Origin: Eubacteriales bacterium
GTDB taxonomy: Bacteria; Bacillota; Clostridia; Acetivibrionales; JANLFN01
DNA length: 64,000 bases
Assembly (NCBI GenBank): GCA_024655885.1
Contig: JANLFN010000002.1
Coordinates: 62,001 to 126,000, forward strand
Reading direction: 5' to 3'
In this document: one piece after another, positions 61,556-64,000 of the stretch
Layout: each line of letters opens with the position of its first letter
Numbering within the stretch: the stretch's first letter is position 1
Translations under genes and position numbers: made by a program
The notes under the pieces: generated by a model
What the model was told of the DNA's origin: nothing
Databases searched by the model: none
Seen by the model: the letters and a program-made list of their open reading frames with translations, nothing else

Positions 61556-62614
61556 TTATTCCAATGGTACGTACTGCTCAATCTCAGCATCTTGAAAAGT
61601 TCCCATCTGAGTATAGGCAGCCACAGCCGCATCGACAAGGTGGAAGGCAAGTGCCGCCCCGGTTCCTTCACCCACACGCATTCTCAAATTGAGCATGGGC
61701 TCAAAGCCTATGGCTTCCAGGACCAGCCTGCTGCCGGGCTCCGCCGATCCATGGGAAGGCAAAATAAAGTTTTTTACCTCCGGCTTGATTTTTATAGCCG
61801 TCAGGGCAGCTACCGAAGAAATAAAACCGTCAATCAGTATGGGTATTCTGCATGCCGCGGCCCCGATAAAGCATCCCACCATTCCGGCGATATCAAACCC
61901 GCCCAGCTTCGCCAGCACATCAATGGCATCGCCGGGATCCGGACTGTTCACCTCTATAGCCTTCTGGATCACATTGATCTTATGGCTGTATGCTTCACGG
62001 GTCAATCCCGCCCCCTTGCCCACCATAAGATTCACATCGCACTGGGTGAGAACTGCCGCCACCGCACTGCTTGTCGTAGTATTTCCGACACCCATCTCCC
62101 CTGTACCGAGAAGGTTGACACCCCTGCTTTTTAGATCCTTCACGATGGAAATTCCCGTCTCCATGGCTTTGATCGCCTCTTCCCTCGTCATCGCAGGGCC
62201 TTTTACAATATTCCACGTCCCTCTCCTGATTTTCCGGTTTAAAACGCCTTCACAGCTGATTTCATCATCCACCCCTATATCGACTACAACAATATCCGCT
62301 CCCGCATGCCGTGTAAATACGTTGATACATGTTATTCCCCGTGTAAAGTTCTGCGTAACCGAAGAGGTTACGCTTCTGGGACAAGAACTTACTCCCTCCT
62401 CCTCAACCCCATTATCGGCACACATGATGACAACTGTTTTTTTGTCCACCCTGGGAAGGAATTCCCCTGTAATGCCGGCCAGCTGACGCACTACGTCTTC
62501 AAGCCTTCCAAGGCTTCCCAAAGGCTTTGAAAGGCTGTCCAATCTGGCCTGGGCCTTATTCATCATTTCAGTATGCAAACCGCCTATTTCATTAAGAGTA
62601 TCTTGAAATAACAT
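61556..62614 (-). CDS. cobT: nicotinate-nucleotide-dimethylbenzimidazole phosphoribosyltransferase
   Basis: Makes alpha-ribazole-5'-phosphate for the lower ligand of cobalamin. 352 residues. LDSLSKPLGSLGRLEDVVRQ, VVIMCADNGVEEEGVSSCPR, LLGTGEMGVGNTTTSSAVAA, and the catalytic-Glu segment RVGEGTGAALAFHLVDAAVA are diagnostic. It stands alone; no cobalamin riboswitch was seen upstream and no other cob genes are in the window. The URO-D-like methyltransferase at 43.7 kb could use cobalamin. Confidence 0.95.
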   Translation of the reverse strand: MLFQDTLNEIGGLHTEMMNKAQARLDSLSKPLGSLGRLEDVVRQLAGITGEFLPRVDKKTVVIMCADNGVEEEGVSSCPRSVTSSVTQNFTRGITCINVFTRHAGADIVVVDIGVDDEISCEGVLNRKIRRGTWNIVKGPAMTREEAIKAMETGISIVKDLKSRGVNLLGTGEMGVGNTTTSSAVAAVLTQCDVNLMVGKGAGLTREAYSHKINVIQKAIEVNSPDPGDAIDVLAKLGGFDIAGMVGCFIGAAACRIPILIDGFISSVAALTAIKIKPEVKNFILPSHGSAEPGSRLVLEAIGFEPMLNLRMRVGEGTGAALAFHLVDAAVAAYTQMGTFQDAEIEQYVPLE

Positions 62615-62770
62615 GGTATCATCCCCTATGTATTTTATTAGATAATTGTAATTTCAAAGTAACATTATAATTATATAACATATAATCACATATTACAAAC
62701 ATAAGGGGAAAGATAAATTGGGCGAATGGAAATGGTGGAGATGGTGTTTTTCTTCCAATTCTGTTGCCGC

Positions 62771-62803
62771 AAAAAAGCACTGTGAAAATTCACAGCGCTT
62801 TTT
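62771..62803 (-). terminator. terminator after the zinc-ribbon gene
   Basis: On the minus strand AGCGCTGTGAA pairs with TTCACAGTGCT, followed by T6. It ends just after the zinc-ribbon stop codon. Confidence 0.8.
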
Positions 62804-62807
62804 CCCT

Positions 62808-63290
62808 TTAATTCAGCTTTGTACCGCAGTTAATGCAAAACTCCGATTCGGGGCTATTGGATGTATTGCACGACGGACACACCTTGGGGTCAGGTTTTTT
62901 CTCTTCATCCTCTGTTTCTGCCGGCTTCGGCATTTCCTGTTTTGTCCCGCACTTCGGGCAGAAAGCAATTTCCATATCCAATTCCGCACCACAGCCCGGG
63001 CAAAGTTTCGTGTTTTTCAATTCATAAATCTTTTGCCTCATGGAACGGATATTTTCCTCGTAGGATTTGATTTTTCCACAGAGTTCGGTAAAGGCCTCCC
63101 CTACTTCTTTTCCCTCATTAAAAGAAGCATAGACGGCTTTGCCTATTTCTGCATAAGTCTTTTCAATTTTATCCTCTTCCGCTCCTATGTTCACGTTAAG
63201 CTTTGTAATTTCCACAATTTCACTGGACTTTTTGGCTGCCGCCTTGGCTGTTTCGGTTACTTTCTTGGAAATATTATCAAATACTGACAT
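62808..63290 (-). CDS. coiled-coil double zinc-ribbon protein
   Basis: 160 residues from the ATG behind AAAGGAG. Coiled coil (SVFDNISKKVTETAKAAAKK onward), then two zinc ribbons (LCPGCGAELDMEIAFCPKCG and VCPSCNTSNSPESEFCINCG) joined by an acidic/Pro linker. The first 110 residues parallel the protein at 7.5 kb, so the two are paralogues and this one has gained a second ribbon. Function unknown. It is followed by a strong terminator. Confidence 0.78.
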   Translation of the reverse strand: MSVFDNISKKVTETAKAAAKKSSEIVEITKLNVNIGAEEDKIEKTYAEIGKAVYASFNEGKEVGEAFTELCGKIKSYEENIRSMRQKIYELKNTKLCPGCGAELDMEIAFCPKCGTKQEMPKPAETEDEEKKPDPKVCPSCNTSNSPESEFCINCGTKLN

Positions 63291-63528
63291 ATGTAGCTCT
63301 CCTTTCACAAATAAACTATCAAAATCAATCCTATAATAATAATATACTCTATTTCTTTTAAAAAATCAATATATAAGTTAATTATTTTAATAACATTATT
63401 AATTATTTTAACTTTTACAGCGGCCTGCCCATTCCAGGCAATAGGGTCCTTTCCCACGCCGTCAAATATGCGATATGGGATATACTGCCGGAATCCTTTC
63501 CGCTTTCCAGGGGAAGGCAATATTTCAA

Positions 63529-64000
63529 CTATTTTATGTAGTAATCCCGTTCATACAATTTTATGCCGTCCTGATTTTTAAAAATAAAATTGAGTTTCCC
63601 TTTTAAAGGAAAAGCGGATTTTTCTATCTTCACCATATCCTCGGGAAAATATTTTGCTGTGCTCCCGGTCCTGTTTTCCTCCTGCTTTGAAGGGCTATTA
63701 ACACTCACCATCACTTCTACCACTTTTCCTCTCTGGGCGAGGCTTATAATCTTAACCCTGTAATCAAATGAATTCACTTCCCCAAGGGTGCAGTAAAGCA
63801 GCAAATACCTGTTGTAATCCACCCCTGACAGCACAGTGTCCTTAATCTTCCCAAAACCCTTTAAAAACGGCGGTTTGTAGTTGCTTTGAATTATATCAAA
63901 ATGCATATTCACGGGATAGCCCTGGAGTTTCCATGAGTCCATTGACGTCTCCCTCGGCCCCTGGAGGAATTTGCCGTAGTATTGTGAGTACCACTCAAAT
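63529..64000 (-). CDS. unknown protein with PrcB-like pattern, partial at the window edge
   Basis: The frame stays open to the right edge, so the start is outside. The visible 156 residues read ...FEWYSQYYGKFLQGPRETSM, then SGVDYNRYLLLYCTLGEVNS and YRVKIISLAQRGKVVEVMVS, a pattern like the protease-complex-inhibitor PrcB C-terminal domain (GVD, YxVxIxxxxxxGxxVxVxV). The end is FKNQDGIKLYERDYYIK. Identification is tentative. Confidence 0.45.
   Translation of the reverse strand, partial: FEWYSQYYGKFLQGPRETSMDSWKLQGYPVNMHFDIIQSNYKPPFLKGFGKIKDTVLSGVDYNRYLLLYCTLGEVNSFDYRVKIISLAQRGKVVEVMVSVNSPSKQEENRTGSTAKYFPEDMVKIEKSAFPLKGKLNFIFKNQDGIKLYERDYYIK

Noticed and set aside
61689-62486. 265-codon plus-strand ORF opposite cobT
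   Set aside because: Antisense shadow with low-complexity Ser/Pro/Ile composition and no start signals.
62615-62720. Search for a cobalamin riboswitch before cobT
   Set aside because: No B12-box or aptamer-like elements in the short AT-rich leader.
63305-63520. 71-codon minus-strand ORF with Ile-rich end
   Set aside because: Very AT-rich, no ribosome binding site, Ile/Lys/Asn translation typical of non-coding AT-rich DNA.
1-64000. CRISPR arrays, IS elements, prophage genes
   Set aside because: No regularly spaced repeats, transposase, integrase or phage structural genes were recognised on either strand.

Overview
The window looks like chromosome of an anaerobic, endospore-forming, low/mid-GC Firmicute of the class Clostridia. 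The evidence is a PPi-dependent phosphofructokinase, three CotS/CotSA-type spore-coat proteins, 2-hydroxyacyl-CoA dehydratase activase-type proteins, ferredoxins, sigma-54, strong AAGGAGG-type ribosome binding sites, frequent TTG/GTG starts, and no oxygen-respiration genes. No rRNA, tRNA, CRISPR array or intact transposase was seen. I cannot name the species.

Layout. 0-8 kb: end of an alpha-glucan phosphorylase; a three-gene operon of dehydratase activase/dehydratase-like proteins; class II aldolase; a membrane acyltransferase; PPi-PFK. 7.5-27 kb: ordinary housekeeping and uncharacterised genes (flavin reductase-like, endonuclease III-like, metalloprotease, MoxR/VWA pair, DUF554, radical SAM, CCA-adding enzyme, PFL/ACT operon, glutaredoxin/ferredoxin, arylamine N-acetyltransferase, GNAT, a DUF4173/XRE/DUF2975 operon, a truncated DUF2284 gene, an amidohydrolase).

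26.8-33.8 kb: a decaying gas-vesicle island. gvpA, a 35-aa ORF, gvpN and a coiled-coil gene remain intact in one operon. A second gvpA is frameshifted and a third is a relic. gvpG, a GvpF/L gene and a CDC48-like AAA ATPase gene are all broken. A beta-propeller/coiled-coil protein of unknown function and a multicopper-oxidase tail are embedded in it. 34-38 kb: cysteine-containing unknown protein, DinB polymerase, YitT-like protein, small membrane/secreted proteins.

37.9-52 kb: a regulated redox region. It holds a c-di-GMP-I riboswitch with terminator before a small protein and an unusual receiver-domain protein. Then come two flavin-containing fumarate reductase-like lipoproteins, an old-yellow-enzyme/dienoyl-CoA reductase-type protein behind a consensus promoter with a palindromic operator, PadR and TetR regulators, a URO-D-like methyltransferase, a nitroreductase, a mono-cluster ferredoxin and a Crp/Fnr regulator. 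The last two share a GTA-N8-TAC palindrome. Together they suggest electron flow to external or xenobiotic acceptors, which is inference.

52-58.4 kb: a spore-coat glycan module (UDP-glucose dehydrogenase, CotSA-type glycosyltransferase, two CotS-type kinase-fold proteins, a small acidic protein, an arginase-fold protein). 58.6-64 kb: a sigma-54 factor lacking much of its core-binding domain, a CPBP protease, 5-formyl-THF cyclo-ligase, a frameshifted zinc-ribbon/membrane gene, CobT, a zinc-ribbon protein paralogous to the one at 7.5 kb, and a partial unknown gene at the edge.

Many short genes (35-60 aa) were found by reading intergenic DNA for Shine-Dalgarno plus start. Family names come from motif recognition only; no database search was run.
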